Origin: Dunaliella salina
Lineage: Eukaryota > Chlorophyta > Chlorophyceae > Chlamydomonadales > Dunaliellaceae
NCBI GenBank assembly: GCA_002284615.2
Contig: MU069449.1
Coordinates: 437,410-460,309 of the forward strand
Length of the DNA: 22,900 nt
Direction of reading: 5' to 3'
In this document: piece after piece, positions 9,645 through 17,974 of the stretch
How the letters are laid out: every line of letters starts with the position of its first letter
Numbering within the stretch: position 1 is the stretch's first letter
Program-made: the position numbers and the translations under genes
The notes under the pieces: model-generated
Databases searched by the model: none
What the model was told of the DNA's origin: nothing
What the model saw: the letters and a program-made list of their open reading frames with translations, nothing else

Positions 9645-9845
9645 CAAAAAAAAGCTACGCAAGCGGGACCGGCCCCCAAGCATCACGGAAGGAACAACCT
9701 TGCTGCGAACAACATATTGAACCTCCAAAGATCCGCCCACCCGGGCTTGAATCCGGGATCACCTCCGTCACTGAAGGCTCCCGAGAGAGGCGTAACTGCC
9801 GCAGGACCACGCGCGCTCACACCTTGCGTGCAGACTGTGCGATTT
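9645..9845 (-). mobile_element. tRNA-derived SINE (SINE2), near full length
   Basis: On the minus strand TGGTCCTGCGG (complement of 9799-9809) matches an A box with one change, and GGATTCAAGCC (complement of 9744-9754) matches a B box. The B box forms a proper T-arm with a CCCGG/CCGGG stem. The A-B spacing allows a long variable arm as in class II tRNAs. A non-tRNA body follows and the element ends GCTTGCGTAGCTTTTTTTT. That tail resembles the CTGCGTAGTTTTT end of LINE copies A and B. Confidence 0.7.
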
Positions 9846-10192
9846 AGTCCCATGAACAGATTTCTCCTATTTGTGATAGATGTAGCTTGCATGAGGATCA
9901 AGATGAAGTTCATGTGCTTCTCAAGTGTTCATGTCCTGAGGCGGGCCAGATTCGGCGTAGGTACATTGAGCTGTTTCAATGGGTTGATCATTTCTCCCAA
10001 GCTGAAGCTTGTGTGCAACAGGTCAGCATTCCTATGGTTTTTGATTTTCTTCCCCAGCAGAACAACAAACTTCCTCATTGTATTTCTGAGCTTATGGATT
10101 TGTTTATGGCTGGCATAGACCAGTCACAGACTGATTGGCCGAACGACTTGGCTGAAGGTCCCCAAGACATTGTAACCTAACCTAACCTAGCT
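9845..10192 (+). mobile_element. C-terminal fragment of a third LINE family (LINE-D) with a TAACC tail
   Basis: The frame to the stop at 10178-10180 begins ICDRCSLHEDQDEVHVLLKC, a zinc knuckle of the type C-x2-C-x9-H-x5-C found after LINE reverse transcriptases. It continues RRRYIELF, NNKLPHCISELMDLFMAG and PNDLAEG. Immediately after, the tail is three TAACC-like units at 10176-10190. Upstream a TAG at about 9844 closes the frame where SINE2 begins, so the copy is truncated to about 110 codons. It lacks reverse transcriptase and is a dead copy. Confidence 0.65.
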
Positions 10193-10195
10193 GGA

Positions 10196-10500
10196 CCACG
10201 CAGAATCCTTGATCCCCAGTCTTTCGGGGACCCCTGGTCGAGGCGTCTGACATGTGATCTTCGTGATGCTCAGGATGAACAGCATGTTGTACCCACCCTC
10301 AAGTTTGCAATCTTAGGCAGAAATATCCTCCTTGAAACCCCTGCCTGTCCTCGAAGCAGTTCTGAGGGTGTTTCGCATTTTCTCCTTATTTATTATACGA
10401 GTCTCCTTCATCTTATGTCCCATTTTGCGGATTTCATTTGTCATGAAACCAAGCCACCATTTGGATACAGAGACATATTGACTAAAAAGAGCAGTGAGTC
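10196..10500 (+). mobile_element. Second, more decayed LINE-D-like fragment
   Basis: The plus strand encodes RRLTCDLRDAQDEQHVV, which parallels CDRCSLHEDQDEVHVLL of the neighbouring copy. After a frame change it reads LLHLMSHFADFICHETK, which parallels LPHCISELMDLF. Similarity is by eye and patchy, and the cysteine pattern is incomplete. It sits directly after the TAACC tail of the first copy, so it may be a tandem or independently inserted relative. Confidence 0.35.
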
Positions 10501-10503
10501 ACC

Positions 10504-10612
10504 TTCACCACAGGAAAAGTAAAAGCTATGCAAGCGGGACTAGCCCCTAAAAATAACGGAACATCCTTGGCCAACCCGAGAAGGCCCGCCGTATTGAACC
10601 CCCACAGAACAC
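10504..10612 (-). mobile_element. SINE2, copy truncated before the tRNA part
   Basis: Matches SINE2 from its 3' tail (AAGCTATGCAAGCGGGACT on the plus strand) to TATTGAACCCCCA, then similarity stops. The A and B boxes are absent. Both copies share the AAGCTAYGCAAGCGGGAC end, so the family boundary there is real. Confidence 0.65.
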
Positions 10613-10797
10613 CTTCACCACAAGTCCAAAGAATAGTGAAATCGACCTTTTTGTGCTTTCATTGTGACTTCAGACATAAGTCGCCTAACACAACACCAGG
10701 CATCCTCTCCCTCCATCCGGGGGGAAGGGAGGGGGGGTTGGGGCAGCTGTGCAGCAGTGGAGAATGTGAAGAGAGTGTGGGCGTCCAAGAAATAGGT

Positions 10798-11005
10798 TGA
10801 CAACTCCCCAGATCCCCCTTCGGCCCTGTTTCTGGCCCTCACCTGAAGCAGCTGTGTCAAGTATAGCTTAGAGAGCTCTGTGGTGAGCACTGGTGTGCTG
10901 GCTTGCTTGTCAGGGAAGCCTTTTCGAAGTCCATGGCCTGGGTAGGCTTTGTTTCTTTCATTGTTTCCTTGTTTCTTTCTCTCTCATTTACTTTCTATTT
11001 CTTTA
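10798..11005 (+). mobile_element. 3' end of an NPPDPH-family LINE, copy 2
   Basis: CAACTCCCCAGATCCCCC encodes NSPDPP, a changed NPPDPH with the stop lost. The following sequence matches the 12861 copy in blocks: TGTTTCTGGC, CAGCTGTGTC, AGTATAG, GGTGAG, GCTTGCTTG. It ends in a long T/C-rich tract, 10950-11005. Its CTTCCCTTAAT motif is not evident. Confidence 0.5.
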
Positions 11006-11366
11006 CTTCCTTCCAACACGAAATTCACCCTCAAGGTTCACAGCAATTCTCAGGGCTGTGTGCTACCACCTGCCCAAATGCTCACCATCACGCCTTTCCA
11101 AGTGTGAACTTCTTTGCAACAGGCAATCCCGGGGGAATTTGGCCTCCATATCCTTAAATGATTGGAAGGGTGACAAAAAATGGACCACCTTTTCCAGCCT
11201 TTCCTCATTGCGCTCCAGCTGCCCCCCATGTGATCTAGGAAAATCGCTTTTTGCAACCTCCAGCCACTGAATATCGGAGGAGAAATAATCTAGCCCCCTC
11301 CTTCCCCCCCCCCCCAAATACATGCCGACCCAAACAGAAGGTGAAGTTACAGGCGGCTTTGCTGAA

Positions 11367-11608
11367 TCAGCATGGTTTCTGCAGGACAGCATGCACAAAA
11401 ACACGCCGCAGCTGGAGGCCCGTCTTCCTGTTCGTGTTGTAGACTGTAACATATTCACAATCAACCACTTGGAACCCGGCTGCCTTGCCCTTTGCCTGCA
11501 TGTCCTCGACTGAGAAAAAGTACGCCAGCGTGCCATCGCCCCTCTTGTACAGGTTTGGCCCAGCCCACTGCTCAGGAGGTATGCGCAACTGCACCATGTC
11601 AAACAGGC
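11367..11608 (-). CDS. Terminal exon of a METTL2/6/8-like tRNA m3C methyltransferase
   Basis: The minus strand encodes GLFDMVQLRIPPEQ, then NLYKRGDGTLAYFFSVEDM, a segment around GFQVVDCEYVTVYNTNRKTG and RRVFVHAVLQKPC before TGA at 11367-11369. This is the C-terminal pattern of the METTL2/METTL6/METTL8 family of SAM-dependent enzymes that methylate cytidine 32 of tRNAs: GLYD, then FYVRxDGTRxYFF, then NRxxG and RVFxxA near the end. The SAM-binding core should lie in upstream exons, which I could not find at higher coordinates. A CTGCAG at 11614-11609 is a plausible 3' splice site and leaves a split glycine codon (phase 1). The frame also stays open into the upstream minisatellite. Either this is the last exon of a live gene with distant exons, or a stranded gene fragment. 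The domain match is clear; exon limits and gene activity are less so. Confidence 0.72.
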
Positions 11609-11790
11609 CTGCAGTGTGCACCAGGTCATACAAGCCTGTGGTATGCACCGAACAAGCCTGCAGTGTGCACCAGGTCATACAAGCCTGCGATATACACCAA
11701 AAATAGTAGGATTTTGCGGTATGCACCGGGTCATACAAGCCTGCGACATACACCAAGTCATAGGATTTTGCAGTATGCACCATGTCATAT
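11609..11790 (-). repeat. Minisatellite made of copies of the exon's 3' splice site and first codons
   Basis: On the minus strand the array repeats a unit of about 22-27 bases, roughly ACTGCAGGCTTGTATGACC followed by TGGTGCAC. The unit differs only slightly from the exon start CTGCAGGCCTGTTTGACATG. Several units stay in frame and read GLYDLVHTA. Others carry a TAGTAGGATTTTGC-like insertion (11705-11720 and 11762-11772). Units end in CAG, so each one re-creates a possible splice acceptor followed by GL(Y/F)D. Confidence 0.75.
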
Positions 11791-11862
11791 GAGTGGATGT
11801 GCCTCCTCTACCTTAATTGATGTAGGGAGAGATTCTCTGCCTACATAGTTTTTCTTTTTCTG
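11790..11862 (+). mobile_element. Short 3' end of an A/B-family LINE inside the minisatellite
   Basis: Contains CTACCTTAATTGATGTAGGG, CTGCCTACATAGTTTTTC and a T-rich end, matching the 3' UTR of copies A to C. It separates two blocks of the same minisatellite, so it looks like an insertion in it. Possible flanking CATGTC repeats are too weak to call. Confidence 0.6.
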
Positions 11863-11965
11863 TGGAACATGTCGCACAAGCCTGCAGGATGGAACATGTT
11901 TGGCATGCCTGCGGTGTGCATAAGTGCACCATGTCAGACAAACCTGGATGCGCGTCCACAAGTTG
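11863..11965 (-). repeat. Second block of the exon-edge minisatellite
   Basis: On the minus strand GGTTTGTCTGACATGGTGCAC, CCGCAGGCATGCCAAACATG and CTGCAGGCTTGTGCGACATG are degenerate units of the 11609-11790 array. Here the units keep ACATG as in the real exon rather than ACCTG. Confidence 0.6.
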
Positions 11966-12590
11966 GGAAACAAACCATCCACCACTCGATTTTGGTGAGA
12001 GAAACGCACAACAAGTCGAGCCATTAGCTTTAGCTGCAGTGCAAAGCAGAGGCAACACGCAGCATCTGGGCATTGGCACATCTTACATAGCACGCATTAC
12101 TTTCAGTGCTCAGTGGAAGCAGGTTGGGAATAGGTTTTCAAAGGATTCAAACAAACATTTGCGGTGACCAGCGGGCATGCAGACACGGTCGGGTGGCACT
12201 GCAAAGCCGCGGCGCCAAAAACACAGAAGGATCAGGGGGAGGATGTAAGCCCAAATGATACAAAGCTCCAGGTTTGAAACAAACCACGAGAGCACATGTC
12301 ATGGGAAAGGTTACAAGGTTACAAGGCCTCCAGTCAAAACGACCGACTGCTAGCCTATGTCATGGGAAAGGGGTGTTGCTCAGGATTGTTTCATAGAAGC
12401 AATGGTAACACCTCATTGAGAGAAACGGGAGGCGCCACTTCCTTATGGAGGATTGCAGCAGACTTCAGCTAATTCTGCTGAGGCTCGCTGTGCTTCCAAG
12501 CTGCGCAAATGAAAAAATCATTGGTACAGAAATTGAGTGATATGGCACTCAGTCAAGGCGACCATGACCAAGACAGCAAAGATCTCTGCT
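11966..12590. other. No gene found; one short direct repeat
   Basis: ATGTCATGGGAAAGG occurs at about 12296 and 12357. Minus-strand frames near 11966-12093 are open but unlike any protein I know. I searched here for the SAM-binding exons of the methyltransferase and did not find them. Confidence 0.45.
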
Positions 12591-12780
12591 CCATACACCC
12601 CCCATGACAGCGTACACATCATATACACGCACATAGTATACATGCACCCACCTTGATCAGATACACTAAAAAAGTACACAGCACCCAGTACACATGCACA
12701 TGATCGCGCATACAAAGAAAGTACACATGCACTAAGTATACATGCACCCACCATGATCGCGTATGCAAAGAAAGCCTCCG
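12590..12780. repeat. Degenerate CACATGCAC-type minisatellite
   Basis: Repeated segments include TATACATGCACCCACC (about 12637 and 12738), AGTACACATGCAC and GATCGCG(C/T)ATGCAAAGAAAG, in mixed order. Alternating purine-pyrimidine stretches dominate. No coding signal. Confidence 0.6.
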
Positions 12781-12849
12781 GGTCGCAATGAAGCGTATGC
12801 ATTGGCAAGCATGTGTGCCTGCGCACGATTGTGTGACACAGACGCGTTG

Positions 12850-13045
12850 GAATTGCTTGGCCAGATCCCCACTAGATCTGTTTCTGGCTCTCTCCTAGGC
12901 TAGCTGTGTCTAGTGTAGGTTTTGAGGGCCTTCTGGTGAGGCCACTGCTACCTTGCTTGCTTGCTAGCTTGTAAGTTAGTGGACCTTCCCTTAATGCACG
13001 CGACCTCTGGCTTGCGTAGACTGTTCTTTTCTTTTCTTCTTTTCT
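12850..13045 (+). mobile_element. 3' end of an NPPDPH-family LINE, copy 3
   Basis: CCAGATCCCCACTAG at 12861-12875 encodes PDPH-stop. The 3' UTR follows with CCTTCCCTTAATGCACG (about 12987) and ends GGCTTGCGTAGACTGTTCTTTTCTTTTC. It therefore combines the CTTCCCTTAAT motif of copy 1 with a GCGTAG plus T/C tail like that of the A/B family and SINE2. Confidence 0.6.
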
Positions 13046-13112
13046 TTGCTTGGCAGATTTGCGCATTGCATGCACAACCTCGAGTGAACAGCAGCAAAAA
13101 GGTATACTTAGA

Positions 13113-13168
13113 ATAACTACACTACAAATGGAGTGAAAGCACAGCCCACATCAATTAAGGAAATTAGT
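13113..13168 (-). mobile_element. Short 3' end of an A/B-family LINE
   Basis: The minus strand reads TTTCCTTAATTGATGTGGGC, then TTTCACTCC and GTAGTGTAGTT, following the 3' UTR of copy C. Only about 55 bases remain. Confidence 0.55.
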
Positions 13169-13169
13169 G

Positions 13170-14385
13170 GCAGCAATGTGACAAGCCGCGAGGTGCCTGT
13201 TATTGTTAAACACTTGTTATCGAGTGTGCATCGTGCAGAAAGCGAATGCCTTCCTTGTGCCAGTATGTTCTGTTTGAGCAATACTTTCATTCTCACTTAA
13301 ATTGGTCTGGTTACAGGCCTCTATGTCTCCGCTCAGCTGACCTTGTAGGCGGATAAAGCGATGTAACCTAACCTTCTTTTTGCACCTGGTCACTTCCGGG
13401 CAGCTGCCCTCATGATATTGTGTAAATGATTGCTTCAAGTATTCAAAGAGCACAACTAACAAATTACAAGAGCAGGAGATGTGCGCGAGCGGGTGGGTGG
13501 GAGGGGGGTTCCTGATTAAAAAGTTGACCACCTGGGACCATCATCGGACAATCATCGTATTACTTTCGTCCTTTGGTAATGCTGTAAGTAGTGTCCCTGT
13601 AAGGTGTAAACGTGTGAGGAGCAAACGGGGCCAGAGGAGCAAACGGGGTCAAGCGTCCCATTTGCTGTGGCGCTTCTGAGGCTACGGAGGCCTTCCGTTC
13701 AGTAATTCAAGTGTCCAGAAACAATTCCAAATCACCACTAACAAGACCCTTCAAGAGTCATCTTAAGAGCCAAGCGCTGTGCAACCTGGTTACCTTGCTA
13801 CCCTGTCACCTGCGCGGCTTGTAAAGAGAATACTACAAGCTCAAGCATTGGACACCCTCAAGAAAAGAAAAGGAAATAGGAAAGAGATTAAAAAGGGCCT
13901 GCAGGGTACCAGAAACGGACTCCTTGTCCTTATGCCTCAACCAATGTCAATGGCCAAAAATGCTGCTTCCCCCAGCAGCTTTGTTGGCTGATGACGTTGG
14001 TTGACAGGCACAAGGTACTGCTGGCCTTGCACAGCAGTGCCTTAAACACTTTTCGAGACGCTTGCAAAAGAGAAAGCCAAACAGACATTCCTTCTTACTG
14101 TCATCATATCCAAAATACGCCTCTTAAAAAAAAAAGCGCAAGAGAACACCGCAATTGTTGCTCCTCGTTTCTCATTACCGGCCAGACTGCAAACGTTGTG
14201 TGCGTGCACTGGGTGCATCTCCAATGCTCAATTTTTCCGTTGAATTCAATCATGTAAGGGATTTGAGCCTTTTGTGTACAAAAACCTGGCCAAAATGTTA
14301 CACTTCTTGGCTACCTCACTTCGCCAAAGTCAGAATGGTAATTCCAGAAATCAGTCGCCAGAGACCGACATATATGTACCTGGCC
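13170..14385. other. No gene found; one two-unit direct repeat
   Basis: GAGGAGCAAACGGGGYCA occurs twice in tandem at 13616-13633 and 13634-13651, and spans 18 bp per unit. GTAACCTAACCTTC at about 13363 resembles the TAACC tail of LINE-D, without other LINE sequence that I can see. Open frames are short and unrecognised. Confidence 0.45.
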
Positions 14386-14389
14386 AGAG

Positions 14390-14740
14390 GGAGGGACTGC
14401 AGAGAGCGTGAACATGATGAGGGAAACATCAGCCTGCAACAGAGCGTGAAGGCAACATCAGCCCGTGTGAGGAGGTAACATCATCCAGCAACAAAGTGTG
14501 AAAAAGATGAGGGCAACATTAGCCTGCGCATGCGCGCCTGAGTATGAGAGGTAGAATGAGCGTGTACAGAAGTAGAAGAGCAGAGCATGAGGTAAAGGTT
14601 GAAGGCAATACTAGCCTGAGCAGTGTGAAATTAATGGGAGGCGTACAGTGAATATGAGTATTATGAAGTGATTCAAAATTAAGGGCATCAGCAGCCTGCG
14701 GAGCATGAGTGTGATGAGGATAATATCTGCCTGCGTAATC
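14390..14740 (+). repeat. Degenerate minisatellite
   Basis: Variants of GATGAGGGCAACATCAGCCTGC recur about seven times (for example near 14415, 14450, 14510, 14610, 14680 and 14720) with irregular spacing. Small indels break any long frame, and the overlapping 169-codon minus frame is a by-product. Confidence 0.6.
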
Positions 14741-15169
14741 GTAGCAAATGTTGGTGCCAGAACAAAATTTGAAGGTGCAGCATGCCTGAGGATGCAACCA
14801 GAAGAAAGTCTGCTTTTTGAGCTGAATTCTTGTGTTTGCCTGCTTCAAGCAGAATATGGTGTAACATAGACAGAGTGTAATATAAAAACTTTTATTGCTT
14901 TCCATCGTACACCATTTTTCCATCAACTTGTTTGACACTTGTCGTTTACACTTCTGAACCCAGCAGGACTTATTTCCTTCGCCAGTTGACATTTGTCCAC
15001 AAGATTCATTTGGTTTGGTTACAGTCACACTTTTTCTTCAGCTAAGCTGCCCCCGCAGGCAGGTACAGCCATGCAGCCCTATCCTGTCCTGAACAAGAAC
15101 AGAACAGGAAACGAGATTCCTGAGGTGCAAATCCTTGCTCTTGGGTGGATGAGCATAAGCCTTTAAAGT

Positions 15170-15380
15170 TGAGTGGACGGAACAAATTAAGGAAAAGGGG
15201 AAAGATGCTTTGAAGGAGATGTAAAGCTAGTCTAGAGTGGTTTGAACATGAATGTGAGAATGTGAGGAGATGTAAAGCTAGTCTAGTGTGGCTTGAACAT
15301 GAGGGATGGAACAAATTAAGGAAAGGTATGATATTTCAAAGGAGATGTAAAAGCAAGTATAGTGTGGTTTGGACATGAAA
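15170..15380 (+). repeat. Tandem repeat containing LINE 3'-like motifs
   Basis: GGAGATGTAAAGCTAGTCTAG followed by TGTGGTTTGAACATGA occurs three times (starting about 15216, 15265 and 15340, the last more diverged). GGAACAAATTAAGGAAA occurs at 15179 and 15308. Its complement, TTTCCTTAATTTG, resembles the LINE 3' CCTTAATTGATG motif. Confidence 0.65.
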
Positions 15381-15532
15381 ATAAGTCAAGTATGACTGGC
15401 AAGACTGACACGGCTGGCATGTAAAACAAACTGAAGCCACTTGAAAAATGCCTTAGTGATGTTGCTTCATTTTTTACGACTGACATACGACTGACATGAC
15501 TGACATGAAAAATGACTGACATGACTGACTTG
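15380..15532 (+). repeat. Simple repeat based on GACTGACAT
   Basis: Repeated GACTGACATGACTGACATG units cluster at 15477-15530, with looser copies from 15388. No gene. Confidence 0.65.
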
Positions 15533-15667
15533 CAAAAAGAAGTGATATCACAAATGCATTTTTCCTGGCGTGCCTCAAGGATTGTGTGACACTTGGTGCG
15601 TGAAAGTTAAGCGCGTGCACCCACCCCTTCACTTTAACACCCTCCCCAAACCTTCACCTTACCCCCC

Positions 15668-15668
<1 letters not shown>

Positions 15669-15712
<44 letters not shown>
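15669..15712 (+). repeat. Homopolymer run of 44 C
   Basis: Uninterrupted C from 15669 to 15712, preceded by six C and one T. The minus strand is a long G run able to form G-quadruplexes. The exact length is likely unreliable in assembly. Overlapping proline-rich or glycine-rich frames are artefacts of the run. Confidence 0.9.
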
Positions 15713-15713
<1 letters not shown>

Positions 15714-15971
15714 CCTATTCCCCCCCAGACTTGTAATTTGACCTTCAAAAGTCAGTTGCACAGTTAAACACAGGCATTTAGAGGGATTGCTGTCAACTTG
15801 GCAGCCCAAGTATGCACGCACAGCATTCAAACCAACTCGTTTCCTTTCCCATACTTGTACAACTCCCTGTGTTGCTGCCATTGCTCTATTTTGGACTTGT
15901 CTTTCAAATCCAAACAACAATTATCCTTCGTCAAAAGTTACGCACGCCAACGAATCGTGAATCAGAGTACA

Positions 15972-16684
15972 CCAAATCAATCTCCTGAGCTCAGATCATC
16001 CCAAAAAAGGTCCACACCTCCTCTCTGGGACACTTCCGAAATTCTCATATACAATGCTTGCATCCTGTAAATTCACTGGTAAGGAGGTCAGAGACCAACT
16101 TCTCTGGTGCCCCCTGTGCTGGATTCCCTCAGAGGTAAATGGCTGAAATTTTGCAGAGGGGGGAAACTGAGGCCTAAATTGTCTGTTTTTGCATGCTCCC
16201 CGCATATGTGCCCCATGATTGACCGTTTTCTACCTCAGCATCCTCTGGTAGCAGGTTTCATTGGCTACCAGAGGATGGTTTTCTGCAACACTGAGGTTTA
16301 AAATTGGCCAGTTATGGGGCACTTGCCCACTCAGACATGGCATGTACTCTCGTTTTCACCACCAAATCTGCATTCCAGACCACCCACTTCACCAAATGTG
16401 ATGGTATTTGTGATGGGGTCCTTGTATCAAAAGAATATCATTGCACAGAAAATGGAATGACAAGACCCAGTGGCTGGCGACCCAGAATCCATGTCCCTTA
16501 GACAAAATCCAGCACCGGGGGTGCCAAAAAGTTCAATTTTCAACCTCTTGCTTCCCTGTTCTTAAACATGCAAGACGTTCGCAGTGTATGAGGGATATCA
16601 AAACAAACGTTTGGGAGGAAAATGGTCCTACAGTGGAGTTTTAGGCCGTTTTGAGGTGACCTGAGGCCAGGAGAGTGATCCTGG
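15972..16684. repeat. Foldback pair of R1 repeats
   Basis: R1 runs forward from 15972 to about 16150 and backward from 16684 to about 16345, so the same terminus faces outward at both ends. Between them a second imperfect palindrome exists: TGCCCCAT (16209) pairs with ATGGGGCA (16314), ACCTCAG with CTGAGGT, and 16239-16252 with 16264-16277 (14 of 14 paired, 11-base loop). The left R1 arm is shorter than the right. The whole resembles a foldback or MITE structure. No flanking duplication was found. Confidence 0.65.
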
Positions 16685-16986
16685 ATCCTTCAACTTTCAT
16701 GAATTTTTGGAAAACGTAAAACTTCTTGAATAATAGTTGAGGTGCACGACTTCTGTAACATTTCTGTTACATAACAACAGCATTTTAGTTCTACTTTTAC
16801 ATCCCCAAATTTGAGATCGCCCCTAAGACATGGGTGATGGAAAAGCCAGAAAATCATTACAGTAATAAGATCACAATGCCATCCCTCACCCAAAAAATAG
16901 TAGTTGGCATGGTCATATTTTAGAATGAAGCATGAGAAAGAGCATGTCTGGGAAACAGGCGAGTTGGAAACTTCATACCCGCCCCC

Positions 16987-17112
16987 CCACTGGGTCCATT
17001 CACTCCACTTTCTTGCAGCTACATTTATTACAAGACCTCCGACCCACACCATTTTGATTCGGGTGATTCAATTAATCACCCAAGTTGGTGCAGTGGGTGG
17101 CCCGGAATGGAC
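16987..17112 (+). repeat. Dispersed repeat R1, internal fragment
   Basis: Carries CCACTGGGTC, TTCACTCCA, a diverged middle, AATCACCCAAGTTGGTGCAG and TGGGTGGCCCGGAATGGA, matching the right half of R1 copy 1. It holds a perfect 8-bp stem (GGGTGATT at 17061, AATCACCC to 17081). Confidence 0.65.
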
Positions 17113-17199
17113 GTTTGGTGGTCAGAAGACACAGGAGAAGCCACAGCTCATTGAATACATGGGCCAAAAGCTTGGCCGGCCAAGCCCTTGCACTGCAGG

Positions 17200-17815
17200 C
17201 ATATAAGCAAGCATGAACGACCAAGGTCATGCCCCATTCATGCTGGGAGCATGGAAACAACAAGGTCCACTTTGGGGGGAGGTGTCCACCTCCGTTTTCC
17301 ACCTCTCCTCTCCTCCCCCCCGGTTAGAGGGGCAAGCTCAGAATACAGAAGACGCCTCTTCTCATGTGGCTCAAGTAAGCAGCGACACTATCTTAGTACA
17401 CATCCAAAATAAAGTGCCTTCTCTCCTCGATTACCTTGGCGTCCTGCGCGCACCTGTAGGCCTTGGAATTGAGGCTCAGCCGCCGGGCCTGCGGAATCTG
17501 CCACAAACGTTGTGAGCCTATGTGTGGTGCCTGGCATGCTAGTCTCCAAGGTTTCTGCCAGTGTACGGAGCTGCAGGTGGCACCACCAGCAGGGAAAGCA
17601 TGATGTAATATCACATCTCTCGCGGTAAACACTTCACTTTTAAATTGGTATGCTCTGGTTTTTTTGTGGTGGACCTGAGAAAATAGGTTTCAGGTCCGAA
17701 TCTAAATGGTGTCTTTTTCTGCTTTCTTGTCCTGCTTTTTTCTCTGCCAATGTGCGGAGCTGAAGCCAGTAGATCCGCCAGCAGGACACGTGGTGGAAGT
17801 GTCGCAAGCAACACT
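17200..17815. other. No gene recognised; a duplicated short module
   Basis: TCTGCCAGTGTACGGAGCTG (about 17556) and TCTGCCAATGTGCGGAGCTG (about 17741) are two copies of one module, each followed by an AG-rich stretch with CCRCCAGCAGG. Minus-strand frames are open across both but unlike any known protein. Confidence 0.4.
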
Positions 17816-17817
17816 GA

Positions 17818-17890
17818 AAAATTGGTGAAGCCAGTCTGCCTCTCTGACTGAAGCCTTCAGTCAGAGAGACAGACTGGCTTCACCAATTTT
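17818..17890. repeat. Near-perfect palindrome, 36-bp arms
   Basis: Arms 17818-17853 and 17855-17890 are reverse complements with a single mismatch and one spacer base. A second perfect hairpin, GCCTTC-AAT-GAAGGC, overlaps its right edge from 17890. It lies just before the large minisatellite. Such a structure would extrude as a cruciform or be a target for rearrangement. Confidence 0.9.
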
Positions 17891-17974
17891 GCCTTCAATG
17901 AAGGCTTTAATTGCAGAACAGCATGTCTTGCAGGAAAGTATGTCTAGGGAAGGGCAAGGACGCGAACATGCTGC

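Noticed and set aside
10170..10192. A true telomere or chromosome end
   Set aside because: Only three TAACC-like units, placed exactly after a LINE stop codon, with more sequence on both sides.
11063..11629. 188-codon minus-strand ORF as a gene
   Set aside because: It is the other frame over the methyltransferase exon and its 3' flank. The exon frame has the recognisable family motifs.
14519..15028. 169-codon minus-strand ORF as a gene
   Set aside because: About half of it is the translated degenerate minisatellite, the rest shows no motif, and there is no splice or start support.
15570..15920. Proline-rich and glycine-rich ORFs
   Set aside because: They are made by the C homopolymer.
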